A stretch of 64,000 bases of DNA from positions 124,001 through 188,000 of the forward strand of contig NZ_NFHH01000004.1 of NCBI RefSeq assembly GCF_002161285.1, in the 5' to 3' direction. A program made the translations under genes and the position numbers. Numbering within the stretch: position 1 is the first letter of the stretch; each line of letters opens with the position of its first letter. This document shows positions 33,675-42,101 of the stretch, one piece after another. The DNA is from Blautia sp. An81 (GTDB taxonomy: Bacteria; Bacillota; Clostridia; Lachnospirales; Lachnospiraceae). The notes beneath the pieces were generated by a model. The model made no database searches and was not told the origin of the DNA. It saw only the letters and a program-made list of their open reading frames with translations.

Positions 33675-35778
33675 GATTTTTGCCAAACTCCGGAGAAAGA
33701 ATAAAGGGCAGTATGGGATCCTTGCCTTTTGCATCTTCCTCTCTGTGCTGCTGCTTACAGCCTTTGCCCTGATGTATTTCGGACCTACGGTACAGGAATT
33801 TCTTCCTGAGGGCGGAGATACACGAAAACTGGCTATTCTGCTTTTAGGAGCTACGGCGGTAGGATGTGCTATTTTCACCCTCTATGCTTCCATACTCTTT
33901 TTTCGGTATAAAAGCAGAGAATACGGTATTTTTCTGGCTCTGGGAGAGCAGAAGAAGACCCTGGGGACTATGCTCTTTAAAGAACTGGCTCTGCTTACAG
34001 GGGCGGCTGCAGCCCTGGGATTACTGGGAGCCATACCTCTGTCCTGGCTGATCTGGAAGCTTTTTGAATCCTTTCTGGTTTCTACAGAGGAAATGGAATA
34101 TCACTTTGGAATAGGCGGACTTCTGGTGGGGCTGGTCTTTGCCATTATACTGGCTATTCTTTTAGGAGCTGCCGGAAGGAAATTTGTAAAAAAGACCAAT
34201 GTTATGGATATCCTGCGGACCCAGCACCAGCCGGAAATGGTGAAGAAGATTCCTGCCTGGACATTTGGGGCCGGCATGGGGATGATACTGGGAGGGCTTC
34301 TTCTGGCTATGGGGCTGCCCAGGATCTTTGTCCATGTCTTTCATGTAGGTCCCCCTTCTGTTCTGAACCTTTTTTATTTTCTGGCAGTGGCAGGCATCTA
34401 TCTGGTGCTGCTCAGTATAGTAGGGCAGAACCGGAAAGGAAAAAATAGAAAGAAGTATTACAAAAATCTGGTGTCTGTAAGCCTTATGCGGTTTTCCGCC
34501 AAATCTACCACACGGAATATGTGCGTGGTCGTCCTTCTGCTGTTTGCAGGAATTTTTGCTGTCTATTATGGGCTCCTGTATTCCGACAGTGCCGGATATA
34601 TTGATAACGGGACTACCAGAGACTTTGTTCTCCACTATCCGGCTCAGGAGAAACAGGTGACGAAAGAGGAGATCCGGAAGCTGGCAGGAGAGTATTCTGT
34701 GGAAATCCAGGATTACACAGAGGGGGAAGGAGCCAATCTGGTGATCACCTATAAAATGACAGATTATACAGAGGACAATGAATATGTGACGGTTACCAGA
34801 GAAAAAGGAAAAACGGCTCTTTTTTTCTCCGGAAAAACCTATCAGCAGCTTACGGGAGAAGACCCTGGGGTGGCTCCCGGAACCTATAAGACCATAACGG
34901 AGGCAGGGCATCAGGATAATATCTGGGATTTTACAGACGGTCTGTCAGAAGTTTCCAATCCGGACATAGGGACAGAGACTGGCCTGACTTTTGGAGGAAC
35001 ACTGGAATATAACAGTCTGTCAGATATGTCTGAGCCTTTTGCTTATGTGCTCAATGATAAAGATTATGAGACTCTGACAGAAGGTATCGGACAGGAGTGG
35101 ATGGAGCATCTGGTCTTTTTTGACGCTGCCGACCCGGAAGCCTCTTATCCTTTTACCAGAGCTTTGTATGAGGAATATGTGAGCCGGGCTACAGACCTTT
35201 CTGCTCATATGGGAAATTATGACCGGTGGGAAGAGCTTCAGGCCAAAGCCAATGGGGAAGAATATATGTATGGGGATAAGGTTGAGATGAACCCGGAGGA
35301 TACCCAGCTTCTTGTAAACTGGAGATACGGGCCGCAGTTTCAGATTCTGAACAGCCAGGAATGGATGCAGTTTGTTGGGGTCTATGTGATGCTCTGCCTG
35401 TACATTTTCATCATCACCCTTTCCACAGTGGCTATTATGACTTATGTAAGAGGTGTCTCTGTGGCTGCGGACAACCGGGAAGTTTTTGTAAGTCTGGAGC
35501 GGCTGGGGGCAGACAGTGAGTATCGGAAGAAAGTTTTAAAAGCTCAGCTCAGGAAAATTTTTATTTACCCGACAGTTCTGGGCTGTGGGGTAGGATTGCT
35601 TTTCAGCATAGGAATGAACTATATGAATGACGGAAGACTAACCGCTGCTGAGCTTCGGAGTCTGATGATAGTTCTGGGAATCAGTCTTCTTATCTTTCTG
35701 TTTCTGTGGGCCGTTTACCAGGCAGCCAGGAGAAAGGGAGAAAAAATCCTGGGAATCTTCAGGGAAAAGCAGAGATAG
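33661..35778 (+). CDS. Bce-like FtsX permease
   Basis: 705 residues. Helices 1-4 (about 20-190), further helices to about 310, then one extracytoplasmic domain of about 250 residues (320-570), and the last helices at 575-700. One large domain after about seven helices is the BceB/VraE layout rather than MacB. The ATG at 33661 overlaps the ATPase gene and follows GGAGGTGA. Together with the ATPase it probably confers peptide-antibiotic resistance; the antibiotic cannot be told. Confidence 0.87.
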   Translation: MTRNKIFAKLRRKNKGQYGILAFCIFLSVLLLTAFALMYFGPTVQEFLPEGGDTRKLAILLLGATAVGCAIFTLYASILFFRYKSREYGIFLALGEQKKTLGTMLFKELALLTGAAAALGLLGAIPLSWLIWKLFESFLVSTEEMEYHFGIGGLLVGLVFAIILAILLGAAGRKFVKKTNVMDILRTQHQPEMVKKIPAWTFGAGMGMILGGLLLAMGLPRIFVHVFHVGPPSVLNLFYFLAVAGIYLVLLSIVGQNRKGKNRKKYYKNLVSVSLMRFSAKSTTRNMCVVVLLLFAGIFAVYYGLLYSDSAGYIDNGTTRDFVLHYPAQEKQVTKEEIRKLAGEYSVEIQDYTEGEGANLVITYKMTDYTEDNEYVTVTREKGKTALFFSGKTYQQLTGEDPGVAPGTYKTITEAGHQDNIWDFTDGLSEVSNPDIGTETGLTFGGTLEYNSLSDMSEPFAYVLNDKDYETLTEGIGQEWMEHLVFFDAADPEASYPFTRALYEEYVSRATDLSAHMGNYDRWEELQAKANGEEYMYGDKVEMNPEDTQLLVNWRYGPQFQILNSQEWMQFVGVYVMLCLYIFIITLSTVAIMTYVRGVSVAADNREVFVSLERLGADSEYRKKVLKAQLRKIFIYPTVLGCGVGLLFSIGMNYMNDGRLTAAELRSLMIVLGISLLIFLFLWAVYQAARRKGEKILGIFREKQR

Positions 35779-35939
35779 GTTGTGGAAAAAATAGAAAAGT
35801 AAGAATATTTGCTTGGATAGGTATTTTTTGAAAAATATTCATATCTTTTTATATACAAAAAATGTATTTTTCAGTATAATCTTTGTGGTGAAAATATAAG
35901 GCTTAACAAAGAATAAGCTGAAAAAGAGAGGAAAAAGAG

Positions 35940-36968
35940 ATGAGATTTTCAGAAACAGAAAAGAGACAACTGATCATTTTTGCAGCACTGGCCTATGGGA
36001 TCACTTATGTCCTGGGACTGCTGATGTGGTATGGAAACAGCACAGGAGCAGATCTGAGTGTATTTCCCAACGCCCAGATGCTTTATCCGGCGGCGGGAGT
36101 TATGATGGCTTATCTGCTTACCAGGAAAGGAGACCAGAAGGTGCCCAGGATTTTTTATGTGACCTTCCTTGTGATTACAGTCCTGATGATCCTGTGTGCC
36201 CTGGGTTCTGTATTTCTGCCTCAGAGTATACAGGCAGGACAGATGGAAATGTCAGTATGGATGGTGCTTGTACAGGTGGTATTGATCCTGGGAAGCATTG
36301 TATTTTGGATCACCCTTCTGGTCTCGGGAAAAGAGAGGCGGGAAGCCTGCGGTCTGCGGTGGAGGAACTGGAAAAAGTCGGTTTTGTGTATGCTTTTGTT
36401 TTTTTTGCTTTACAGCCTCCGTATGGGGATTTCCAGTGCTCTGGGAGGACAGATGGGAGAATTTATCCAGCTGTGGGCTTTGCCTTCTACCTGGTTCTAT
36501 CTGGTTACATTGGTCCTGAATTTCTTCCTGGTAGTAGTGGCCTTCTTCGGAGAGGAATACGGATGGCGGTATTATCTCCAGCCTCTCCTGCAGAAAAGAT
36601 TCGGACTGAGAAAGGGCGTACTGCTTTTAGGGGTGATATGGGGACTGTGGCACCTGCCGCTGGATTTCTTCTATTACACCACGCCGGATATGGGCGTGAT
36701 CTATGTGGCGTCCCAGATCGTTACCTGCGTCTTTATAGGAATCTTCCTGGCTTATGTCTATATGAAGACCAGGAACATCTGGGTAGCCGTGGCTGTCCAC
36801 TATATGAATAACAATCTGATCCCTATGTTTGTTGGAAATTATTCTGCAGATGTACTCCAGGGACAGACCATTGCCTGGGGGGACGTACTGGCTTCTCTGA
36901 TTCTGAACCTGGTAATCTTTGGATGGTTTATCTTCCTGAAGCCATTTCGGGAGAAAAAAGAAGCCTGA
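35940..36968 (+). CDS. CPBP (CAAX-like) intramembrane protease
   Basis: 342 residues with about eight helices. The catalytic EExxxR motif is in FFGEEYGWRYYLQPL (near residue 203), the first His region is VIWGLWHLPLD and the second VAVHYMNNN. This is the Abi/CPBP family, related to eukaryotic Rce1. Bacterial members mature peptides or give immunity to bacteriocins, which would suit the Bce-like neighbours (inference). It has its own 160-bp upstream region with a TATAAT-like box and ends near a bidirectional terminator that carries a repeat element. Confidence 0.88.
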   Translation: MRFSETEKRQLIIFAALAYGITYVLGLLMWYGNSTGADLSVFPNAQMLYPAAGVMMAYLLTRKGDQKVPRIFYVTFLVITVLMILCALGSVFLPQSIQAGQMEMSVWMVLVQVVLILGSIVFWITLLVSGKERREACGLRWRNWKKSVLCMLLFFLLYSLRMGISSALGGQMGEFIQLWALPSTWFYLVTLVLNFFLVVVAFFGEEYGWRYYLQPLLQKRFGLRKGVLLLGVIWGLWHLPLDFFYYTTPDMGVIYVASQIVTCVFIGIFLAYVYMKTRNIWVAVAVHYMNNNLIPMFVGNYSADVLQGQTIAWGDVLASLILNLVIFGWFIFLKPFREKKEA

Positions 36969-36996
36969 GAAGATCTCCTGGCCATAGATAACACAG

Positions 36997-37172
36997 AAAA
37001 AAGGACTCTTTTTGGAACTGTCGTAAAACATATGTCAGAAATATTTATACATTTTATGCGAATTTGTCGAGCATAGCTTTGAGACCATAGGCTCAAAGGG
37101 TTGCAGACTGAGCAAGAAAATGTATAAATATTTTCGATTTTGATTTTCGACAGCTCCAGAAGAGTCCTTTTT
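36997..37172. terminator. Bidirectional terminator stem enclosing a palindromic repeat
   Basis: AAAAAGGACTCTT...GGAACTGTCG on the left (to 37023) pairs with CGACAGCTCC...AAGAGTCCTTTTT (37148-37172), almost perfectly, between convergent CPBP and SNF genes. The loop, about 124 nt, holds a repeat element. The outer stem recurs in the terminator at 45142-45204. Confidence 0.75.
37039..37133 (-). repeat. Palindromic repeat element, copy C
   Basis: Arms AAATATTTATACATTTT (37039-37055) and AAAATGTATAAATATTT (37117-37133) are perfect complements. The ~61-nt core on the minus strand reads TTGCTCAGTCTG, then TTTGAGCC, GTCTCAAAGC, TGCTCG and AAATTCGC, matching the cores at 56.3 and 56.5 kb. The arms are unrelated in sequence to those copies. 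Confidence 0.8.
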
Positions 37173-37201
37173 AGTTTCCTAAGGCGGTGAGCCAGGGGAT
37201 G

Positions 37202-38557
37202 TTATACAACGATCCAGCCCATTGTTTCAGAAATCGCAAAGATCAGGATCAGGGCCAGGAAAATGGGAGCGATCCATTTCAGCATGATCCGGTAGAACTT
37301 TTTAATCTTGAAGGGACCGTTAAGTTCCACTTCATCCTCAATAACCTTGGGTCCGATAAAATGCCCCACGCAGATACAGGTGAGAATAGCCACAATAGGC
37401 ATGAGCACACTGTTGCTGATGAAGTCAAAGAAATCCAGCAGTCCCAGTCCCAGAAGCTGGATAAAGCTCAGAGGTCCGAAGCCCAGAGAGACGATGGTTC
37501 CCAGTATCAGGACATAGATGGTGATCAATATCGTGGATTTTTTTCTGCCCCATCCGGTCTTATCCCGCAGAATGGAAACCGCAGTCTCCATCAGGGAGAT
37601 AGAAGAAGTCAGGGCTGCGAAAAGCACCAGCAGGAAGAACACTGCTCCGATCACTCCCCCAAGGGCCATATCGTTGAAGACCTTCGGCAGAGTAATAAAC
37701 ATCAGGGAAGGTCCTTTGCTGAGGGCAGCTTCATCTCCTCCTGAGAAAACAAAGACCGAAGGCACGATCATCAGACCTGCCAGGAAGGCAACTACAGTGT
37801 CAAAGACTTCAATCTGCCGCACAGAAGCTTCCAGACTGCTTTCTTTTTTCATATAAGAGCCGTAAGTGATCATAATTCCCATAGCCAGAGACATAGAATA
37901 GAATAGCTGCCCCATGGCCGCCAGTACAGTGGTAGCGGAAAATTTGGAAAAGTCGGGGAAGAAGTAATATTTTACACCTTCCATAGCGCCAGGCCGTGTA
38001 ACACAGTAAATGCTGATGCCTACGATCATGACGATCAGCAGGGGCATCATAAAGCGGCTGGCTTTCTCAATTCCTTTTTCAACGCCCATGATCACTACAA
38101 TGGCGGTGAGAAGAACATAAATGCAGAACCATACTACCGGGGAAACCGTCTGGCTGGTAAAAGCGGCAAAGTATTCGTCCCCGGAGGCAAGTCCGCCGTC
38201 TCCGGTAAGGAAGGTGACAAAGTATTTGATCACCCAGCCTCCGATAACACAGTAATAAGGGGTGATGATAAAAGGTACGGCGCAGGCCAGATAGCCTACG
38301 AAACCGAAACGCTTATCCAGTGACTGGAAAGCGCCGATGGCGCTGAGTCTGGTCTTTCTGCCGATGGCGATTTCTGTGACCATCAGTGTGAAGCCGAAGG
38401 TCACTGCCAGGATCAGGTAGACCAGCAGAAAAATACCCCCTCCGTATTTTGCAGCCAGGTAAGGGAAACGCCAGATGTTTCCAAGGCCCACAGCCGAACC
38501 TGCAGCAGCCAGAACAAAGCCCATCTTGTTTGTAAAAGATCCTCTTTTTTGTTCCAT
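37202..38557 (-). CDS. Neurotransmitter:sodium symporter (SNF) family transporter
   Basis: 451 residues with about eleven to twelve helices. Helix 1 carries GFVLAAAGSAVGLGNIWRFP, the canonical unwound substrate and sodium site of the LeuT fold. Bacterial members move amino acids such as tryptophan, leucine or tyrosine with Na+. The first ATG of the frame is at 38626, but AAGGAGAAAAAT precedes the ATG at 38557 and the family sequence starts there. Single gene, convergent with CPBP. Confidence 0.92.
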   Translation of the reverse strand: MEQKRGSFTNKMGFVLAAAGSAVGLGNIWRFPYLAAKYGGGIFLLVYLILAVTFGFTLMVTEIAIGRKTRLSAIGAFQSLDKRFGFVGYLACAVPFIITPYYCVIGGWVIKYFVTFLTGDGGLASGDEYFAAFTSQTVSPVVWFCIYVLLTAIVVIMGVEKGIEKASRFMMPLLIVMIVGISIYCVTRPGAMEGVKYYFFPDFSKFSATTVLAAMGQLFYSMSLAMGIMITYGSYMKKESSLEASVRQIEVFDTVVAFLAGLMIVPSVFVFSGGDEAALSKGPSLMFITLPKVFNDMALGGVIGAVFFLLVLFAALTSSISLMETAVSILRDKTGWGRKKSTILITIYVLILGTIVSLGFGPLSFIQLLGLGLLDFFDFISNSVLMPIVAILTCICVGHFIGPKVIEDEVELNGPFKIKKFYRIMLKWIAPIFLALILIFAISETMGWIVV

Positions 38558-38648
38558 ATTTTTCTCCTTTGTATTGTGTGTAAGGTATGTAGGCATAATT
38601 ATGCCATTTCTTATAAGAAAAAACAAGGGATTTTTTATACAAAAAAGC

Positions 38649-38677
38649 TTGACTTTGTGTTTTAGCTATGCTATATT
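38649..38677 (+). promoter_or_regulatory. Promoter of the infC-rpmI-rplT operon
   Basis: TTGACT (38649-38654), 17-bp spacer, TATATT (38672-38677). Confidence 0.75.
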
Positions 38678-38683
38678 ACAAAA

Positions 38684-38946
38684 GTCTGAAGAAGAAAAAG
38701 AAAGCAGAGTATCCACTCTCACCTTAGCACAAATGGGTGACTAACGGTTTATAGAATGCAGTGAAGCGCACAGCGTTTTCATATGGAGATATCAGGTGGA
38801 TAGTGTCTTTTGCTATCCGCTTTTCTTTTGCTCTGTAGATTCTTATTCATGACCATGAAAGCCGGAAGGCTTACGTGTTCTTTTCTTAAAGGAAATGGCC
38901 AAGGGGGCCCAAGAGTGTTTTATCAATATTATGGAGGTGCACGACT
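38684..38946 (+). promoter_or_regulatory. L20-type leader with transcription attenuator
   Basis: A 263-nt leader precedes infC. A terminator hairpin GTGGATAG (38796-38803) / CTATCCGC (38813-38820) is followed by TTTTCTTTT. TATCCAC at 38710-38716 can pair with GTGGATA of the terminator's left arm and so act as antiterminator. This matches the known Firmicute design in which free L20 promotes termination. The position, upstream of infC-rpmI-rplT, also fits. Confidence 0.8.
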
Positions 38947-39453
38947 ATTAGCGATTTAATGATCAACGAACAAATCAGAGACAAAGAAGTACGTCTTATT
39001 GGAGCGGATGGACAGCAGCTGGGAATCATGTCCGCAAGAGAAGCCCAGAAACATGCAGTGGAAGCCGGACTGGATCTGGTAAAGATTGCTCCCACAGCGA
39101 AGCCGCCGGTTTGTAAAATTATTGACTATGGCAAGTATAAGTACGAATTAGCCAGAAAAGAGAAGGAAGCTAAGAAGAAACAGAAAACCATAGAAATCAA
39201 AGAAGTGCGTTTATCCCCTAATATTGAGGAAAACGATTTGAAGACCAAGGTCAACAACGCCAGAAAATTCCTGCAGAAAGGAAACAAAGTGAAGGTGACT
39301 CTGCGTTTCCGGGGAAGGGAAATGGCACATATGCAGAGCAGCAAGCACATCTTAGATGAGTTTGCGCAGATTCTGTCCGACATTGCGGTGATCGAAAAGG
39401 CGCCTAAGGTGGAAGGCAGAAGCATGACTATGTTTTTGACAGAAAAACGTTAA
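38947..39453 (+). CDS. infC: Translation initiation factor IF-3
   Basis: 168 residues if started at ATT 38947. The N-terminal domain begins around LMINEQIRDKEVRLIG, then a lysine-rich linker and the C-terminal ribosome-binding domain (LRFRGREMAH). IF-3 binds the 30S subunit and checks start codons. A strong GGAGG (38933-38937) lies 9 nt before the ATT, while the first ATG (38959) is 21 nt away and too far. AUU is the known autoregulated start of infC in many bacteria, because IF-3 itself rejects AUU. First gene of the operon with rpmI and rplT. Confidence 0.93.
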   Translation: MSDLMINEQIRDKEVRLIGADGQQLGIMSAREAQKHAVEAGLDLVKIAPTAKPPVCKIIDYGKYKYELARKEKEAKKKQKTIEIKEVRLSPNIEENDLKTKVNNARKFLQKGNKVKVTLRFRGREMAHMQSSKHILDEFAQILSDIAVIEKAPKVEGRSMTMFLTEKR

Positions 39454-39483
39454 TAAGAAAAAGAGTTTAAGGAGGACATAAAC

Positions 39484-39681
39484 ATGCCAAAAATGAAAAC
39501 TACCAAAGCTGCTGCAAAGCGCTTCAAAACAACAGGAACAGGTAAATTAAAAAGAAATAAAGCTTACAAGAGCCATATCTTAACAAAGAAATCTCAGAAG
39601 AGAAAAAGAAATCTCAGAAAAGCAACTATCACAGATGCAACAAATGTAAAGAGCATGAAGAAAATCCTGCCTTACATGTAA
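39484..39681 (+). CDS. rpmI: Ribosomal protein L35
   Basis: 65 residues, very basic, the standard L35 length. It begins [20 protein letters not shown] and has the conserved [11 protein letters not shown] and KRKRNLRK stretches. It is part of the 50S subunit. It lies between infC and rplT, 30 bp after infC, with AGGAGG upstream, and is co-regulated by the L20 leader. Confidence 0.97.
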   Translation: MPKMKTTKAAAKRFKTTGTGKLKRNKAYKSHILTKKSQKRKRNLRKATITDATNVKSMKKILPYM

Positions 39682-39743
39682 TCTGGACAGTCGGCAAAGT
39701 TTCATTGAAAAAAGATTATCTTTAATATAGGAGGAAATTAAGA

Positions 39744-40100
39744 ATGGCAAGAATTAAAGGCGGATTAAACGCTAAGAAGAAACATAACAGAGTATTAAAA
39801 ATGGCTAAGGGCTACAGAGGAGCCCGTTCCAAACAGTATAGAGTAGCAAAACAGTCTGTAATGAGAGCTCTGGCAAGCTCCTATGCAGGAAGAAAACAGA
39901 GAAAACGTCAGTTCAGACAGCTTTGGATCGCTCGTATCAATGCTGCTGCAAGAATGAACGGTTTATCCTACAGCAAATTCATGCACGGCTTAAAGCTGGC
40001 GAACGTTGACCTGAACAGAAAAGTTCTGGCTGACATGGCTATCAACGATGCAGAGGGATTCGCAACTCTGGCAGAACTGGCAAAGAGCAAATTAGCTTAA
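39744..40100 (+). CDS. rplT: Ribosomal protein L20
   Basis: 118 residues, standard length. It begins [19 protein letters not shown] and contains the conserved [23 protein letters not shown] and INDAEGFA. It binds 23S rRNA early in 50S assembly and, in Firmicutes, also its own leader mRNA to attenuate the operon. AGGAGG lies upstream, and a terminator follows at 40111. Confidence 0.97.
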   Translation: MARIKGGLNAKKKHNRVLKMAKGYRGARSKQYRVAKQSVMRALASSYAGRKQRKRQFRQLWIARINAAARMNGLSYSKFMHGLKLANVDLNRKVLADMAINDAEGFATLAELAKSKLA

Positions 40101-40110
40101 TAGATTTTTC

Positions 40111-40168
40111 AAGGGGTTGTTGCATTAGTCATATTTTCGATTTCGACTAATGCGATAGCCCCTTTTCG
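40111..40168 (+). terminator. Terminator of infC-rpmI-rplT
   Basis: AAGGGG and GCATTAGTC pair with GACTAATGC and CCCCTT across an internal loop, followed by TTTT. The antisense RNA promoter starts 4 bp later. Confidence 0.8.
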
Positions 40169-40206
40169 TATTTGACAAATTAGGGCATTTTGACTATAAT
40201 ATACTT

Positions 40207-40318
40207 AACAAGGGAGCCGGAAGGTGACTGCACTTCACCCGACCCGGCGTAATTTAAGATTTAGCTATAAGAGATAGCCGTTCCTAAACTTTGACGAGAG
40301 CAGGACGGCTATTTCTTA
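40207..40318 (+). ncRNA. Antisense RNA of type I toxin locus 1
   Basis: A near-perfect promoter (TTGACA 40172-40177, 17 bp, TATAAT 40195-40200) starts an RNA of about 110 nt. It ends at a hairpin, ATAGCCGTTCCT with AGGACGGCTAT and TTTCTT. The RNA covers the 3' untranslated part and the last few codons of the toxin mRNA on the opposite strand, the RatA/TxpA arrangement. No open frame of note. The same design recurs at 46415. Confidence 0.75.
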
Positions 40319-40392
40319 TGGGTATAATTAAGAATGGCGATAATCAATAAAGCAGCGTTTACGATTAGACTCAATTCTTCATATGTACTCAT
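40309..40392 (-). CDS. Type I toxin peptide 1 (TxpA/holin-like family)
   Basis: 27 residues: MSTYEELSLIV, then a membrane helix (about 8-22) and the tail NYTHKK. The MxTYEE start, single helix and basic tail are those of the Hol_Tox/TxpA/BsrG type I toxins, which depolarise or disrupt the membrane. A strong GGAGGGTGG precedes the ATG. The promoter at 40509-40481 gives a leader of about 80 nt in which CACCC can pair with GGGTG of the ribosome site. It is paralogous to the peptide at 46507. Antisense RNA from the other strand should silence it. Confidence 0.78.
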   Translation of the reverse strand: MSTYEELSLIVNAALLIIAILNYTHKK

Positions 40393-40480
40393 AATAATCA
40401 CCACCCTCCGTAAGGTCTCGGATTGGGTGAGAGCACGTCCCCCAGCTCCCTGGGTAAATATACGATCTTATCTTGAATAC

Positions 40481-40509
40481 AGTATAAATATCTTTTTCCA
40501 GCAAGTCAA
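40481..40509 (-). promoter_or_regulatory. Promoter of toxin 1
   Basis: On the minus strand, TTGACT (40509-40504), 17-bp spacer, TATACT (40486-40481). The spacing is identical to that of toxin 2. Confidence 0.75.
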
Positions 40510-40634
40510 TAACACCGTCTAGGAAGAATATCTATTCCCATCTATCCTAAATTTCATAAAAACTTAAAATCCCGTGTAAAAACCGCAGATGTCCGCATAC
40601 TAATTTTGGCAGCTATTCAGTTCAGATTTTAGAA

Positions 40635-40671
40635 AGTTAATCTTGCGAAATTAACTCCAGTATGTTATGCT
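40635..40671 (+). promoter_or_regulatory. Promoter of the Rnf-like operon with an inverted repeat over the -35
   Basis: TTGCGA (40643-40648), 17 bp, TATGCT (40666-40671). The dyad AGTTAAT-N8-ATTAACT (40635-40641, 40650-40656) brackets the -35 box and is a likely operator. The regulator is unknown. Confidence 0.55.
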
Positions 40672-40721
40672 ATTCGGGCATGTCAATTTATTAACAAACC
40701 TTTAATGGAGGAAAACAAAAT

Positions 40722-42101
40722 ATGCACAGAAATGAGACAAAAGGATTTCCGGGGGGGATTCATCCCACAGACGGTTACGATAAGTCTCTGACTATGGACA
40801 TTCCGGTGCGGGAATACTGGCCGGAAACAGTGACGATTCTGGCAGAACAGTCTTTTCGCGCCCTCTGCGGCCTGAAGGTCAGGCCTTTGGACCATGTGCA
40901 GGAAGGAGAGCGGATCGGGGATCCGGAAGCCTTTATGGCGGCCCCTCTTCATGCCAGCGTCACCGGAGAAGTGATAGGGATCAAAGAGGCAGAGAATCAG
41001 GGGAGGGCTGTGACGGCCTGTGTGATCCGGCGGCTGGAAGACCCAAAGAGAGAGACCATGTCTTATGAAAAAGAGGGCGTCTCCCTGTCTGAAGTTGATT
41101 CGGAGAAGATTTTGGAAGGGCTTCGGGAAGGCGGACTTACCGGCATGGGAGGCGCAGGCTTTCCTGCATTCCGAAAATACGAAACGGATAAGCAGATAGA
41201 TACTTTGCTGATCAATGGTGCGGAGTGCGAGCCTTTTTTGACCTGTGATTATCGTCTGATGCTTGAACAGGGACCTGCTCTGCTTAACGGTGTCCGGCTT
41301 CTTCTGAAAGCTTCCGGCGCTGGCAAGGCTTATGTATGTATTGAAGATAATAAGCCGGAGGCCATTGAGAATCTTCGGAAGATTTTGGAAAAGATGAGAG
41401 AGCAGGGGATTTTAGACCAGGGAGAAGAACTGGAAATAAAAGCTCTTCCTACAAAGTATCCCCAGGGCGGTGAGCGCCAGCTGATACAGAGTGTTTTAGG
41501 GAGAGAAGTTCCTATGGGAGGGCTGCCTGCCGATGCAGGAGTGATTGTTTCCAATGTGGGAACTGCCAAAGCCGCAGCAGATATGGTTCTGGGGAACAGA
41601 CCCCTGACGTCCAGGATCGTTACGGTAACAGGCTGTGTGAAAAATCCGGGGAATTTCCTGGTTCCTATAGGCACTTCCGCCAAAGAACTGGTGGAACTAT
41701 GCGGAGGAGTCACCACAGAAAAGAATCGGATCATTGGGGGAGGCCCTATGACAGGTCCCTGTGTGGCTTCCGACTGGAAGGGGGAAGAAGAGCTGTTTTA
41801 CATTACCAAGAGCACTTCCGGTATCCTGGTCCTTCCGGACAGTCATTACGAAGAGCAGCCCTGTATCCGCTGCGAGGCCTGCAAAAATGTCTGCCCTGCA
41901 GGGCTTACTCCCTACCAGATTGATTTTGCCTTTTTAAAGGAGGACTATGATCTGTGCCAGAAGCTCTATGCCAGCGAGTGTATCGCCTGCGGCTGCTGTT
42001 CCTACATCTGTCCGGCCAAAAGAGAACTGACTCTTCGGAACAGACTGGCGCGAGATTTAGTGAAGCAGCGAATGAGAGAAAAGGCGGTGAAGAAATCATG
42101 A
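40722..42101 (+). CDS. rnfC: RnfC-like electron transport subunit
   Basis: 459 residues. The order is as in RnfC: N-terminal domain, Rossmann-like flavin/NADH part with GLTGMGGAGFPAFRKY and NGAECEPFLTCDY (about 140-190), SLBB region, and two 4Fe-4S motifs at C381-C384-C387-C391 and C420-C423-C426-C430. RnfC is the peripheral cytoplasmic subunit that exchanges electrons with NADH. The promoter is 50 bp upstream and the ribosome site is TGGAGG. Its stop overlaps the rnfD start (ATGA). RnfB, its usual ferredoxin-side partner, is not present in the window. Confidence 0.92.
   Translation: MHRNETKGFPGGIHPTDGYDKSLTMDIPVREYWPETVTILAEQSFRALCGLKVRPLDHVQEGERIGDPEAFMAAPLHASVTGEVIGIKEAENQGRAVTACVIRRLEDPKRETMSYEKEGVSLSEVDSEKILEGLREGGLTGMGGAGFPAFRKYETDKQIDTLLINGAECEPFLTCDYRLMLEQGPALLNGVRLLLKASGAGKAYVCIEDNKPEAIENLRKILEKMREQGILDQGEELEIKALPTKYPQGGERQLIQSVLGREVPMGGLPADAGVIVSNVGTAKAAADMVLGNRPLTSRIVTVTGCVKNPGNFLVPIGTSAKELVELCGGVTTEKNRIIGGGPMTGPCVASDWKGEEELFYITKSTSGILVLPDSHYEEQPCIRCEACKNVCPAGLTPYQIDFAFLKEDYDLCQKLYASECIACGCCSYICPAKRELTLRNRLARDLVKQRMREKAVKKS

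Noticed and set aside
37202-38642. Start of the SNF transporter at 38626
   Set aside because: The extra 23 residues have no family similarity or ribosome site; AAGGAG precedes the ATG at 38557.
40635-40656. Rex binding site upstream of rnfC
   Set aside because: The half-sites are AGTTAAT and ATTAACT with 8 bp between; Rex needs TTGTTAA and TTAACAA with about 4 bp.
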